A stretch of DNA of 41,552 nucleotides from Hyphomicrobiales bacterium (lineage in GTDB: Bacteria; Pseudomonadota; Alphaproteobacteria; Rhizobiales; Beijerinckiaceae): assembly GCA_900470775.1 (NCBI GenBank), contig UCBZ01000065.1, forward strand, positions 1-41,552, read 5' to 3'. Below, one piece after another: positions 41,519 to 41,552 of the stretch. The notes under the pieces are model-generated. The model was not told the origin of the DNA. It made no database searches and saw nothing but the letters and a program-made list of their open reading frames with translations. The position numbers and the translations under genes were made by a program. Every line of letters begins with the position of its first letter. Position 1 is the stretch's first letter.

Positions 41519-41552
41519 AGGCGAGATGCGCCGATGTCGTTGAAAAAGTCGC

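Noticed and set aside
1..41552. tRNA genes, CRISPR arrays and prophage structural modules
   Set aside because: No cloverleaf-like sequences with conserved T-loop, no regularly spaced repeats and no recognisable capsid, portal or terminase genes were seen by eye.

Overview
The window looks like accessory chromosome (or large plasmid) DNA from an alphaproteobacterium of the order Hyphomicrobiales (Rhizobiales). The evidence is high-GC codon use, a bcsN-A-B-Z-K type cellulose operon, FCD-GntR control of an amino-acid ABC cassette, and IS66/IS5-type insertion sequences of rhizobial character. A genus cannot be fixed from the sequence alone; a Bosea- or Rhizobium-like source is my inference. I saw no tRNA, rRNA or CRISPR array.

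Layout. 1-3.6 kb is decayed DNA: two overlapping broken ORFs, a LysR pseudogene with several frameshifts, a small secreted protein and short basic proteins. 3.6-7.2 kb holds an overlapping MFS transporter / MddA-like methyltransferase pair and, divergently, a winged-helix/alpha-beta-hydrolase fusion. 7.2-20 kb is a mosaic island: an IS5 fragment, a single-domain response regulator, many short unrecognised genes (several single-membrane-span proteins of about 40-50 residues), a DUF1232 protein, an AT-rich gene for a secreted cysteine-rich protein, an IS66 element with a decayed pRiA4b-type passenger, a probable type I-secreted protein, OsmC and a frameshifted 2H phosphoesterase. 19.9-28.7 kb is an intact, tightly coupled cellulose operon on the minus strand (bcsN, bcsA, bcsB, bcsZ, bcsK). 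29.2-30.2 kb is a row of gene stumps (GGDEF end, ABC solute-binding protein end, xanthine-dehydrogenase-type MoCo subunit piece). 30.4-33.8 kb is a large intact GAF-PAS4-GGDEF-EAL protein, a plausible source or sink of the c-di-GMP that the BcsA PilZ domain should bind. 34.2-41.5 kb is a seven-gene minus-strand operon (M20 amidohydrolase, polar amino-acid ABC transporter, GntR regulator, homocysteine methyltransferase-like protein) with a divergent gamma-lyase-type PLP enzyme. Together these suggest uptake and breakdown of a sulfur-containing or N-acylated amino acid.

The most unusual signals are in the island: two unrecognised microprotein families, each present twice, and a pair of intergenic hairpins that share a loop core and show one compensatory base-pair change. 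One member of the membrane family (TTG start) and several other short genes are below normal annotation length.
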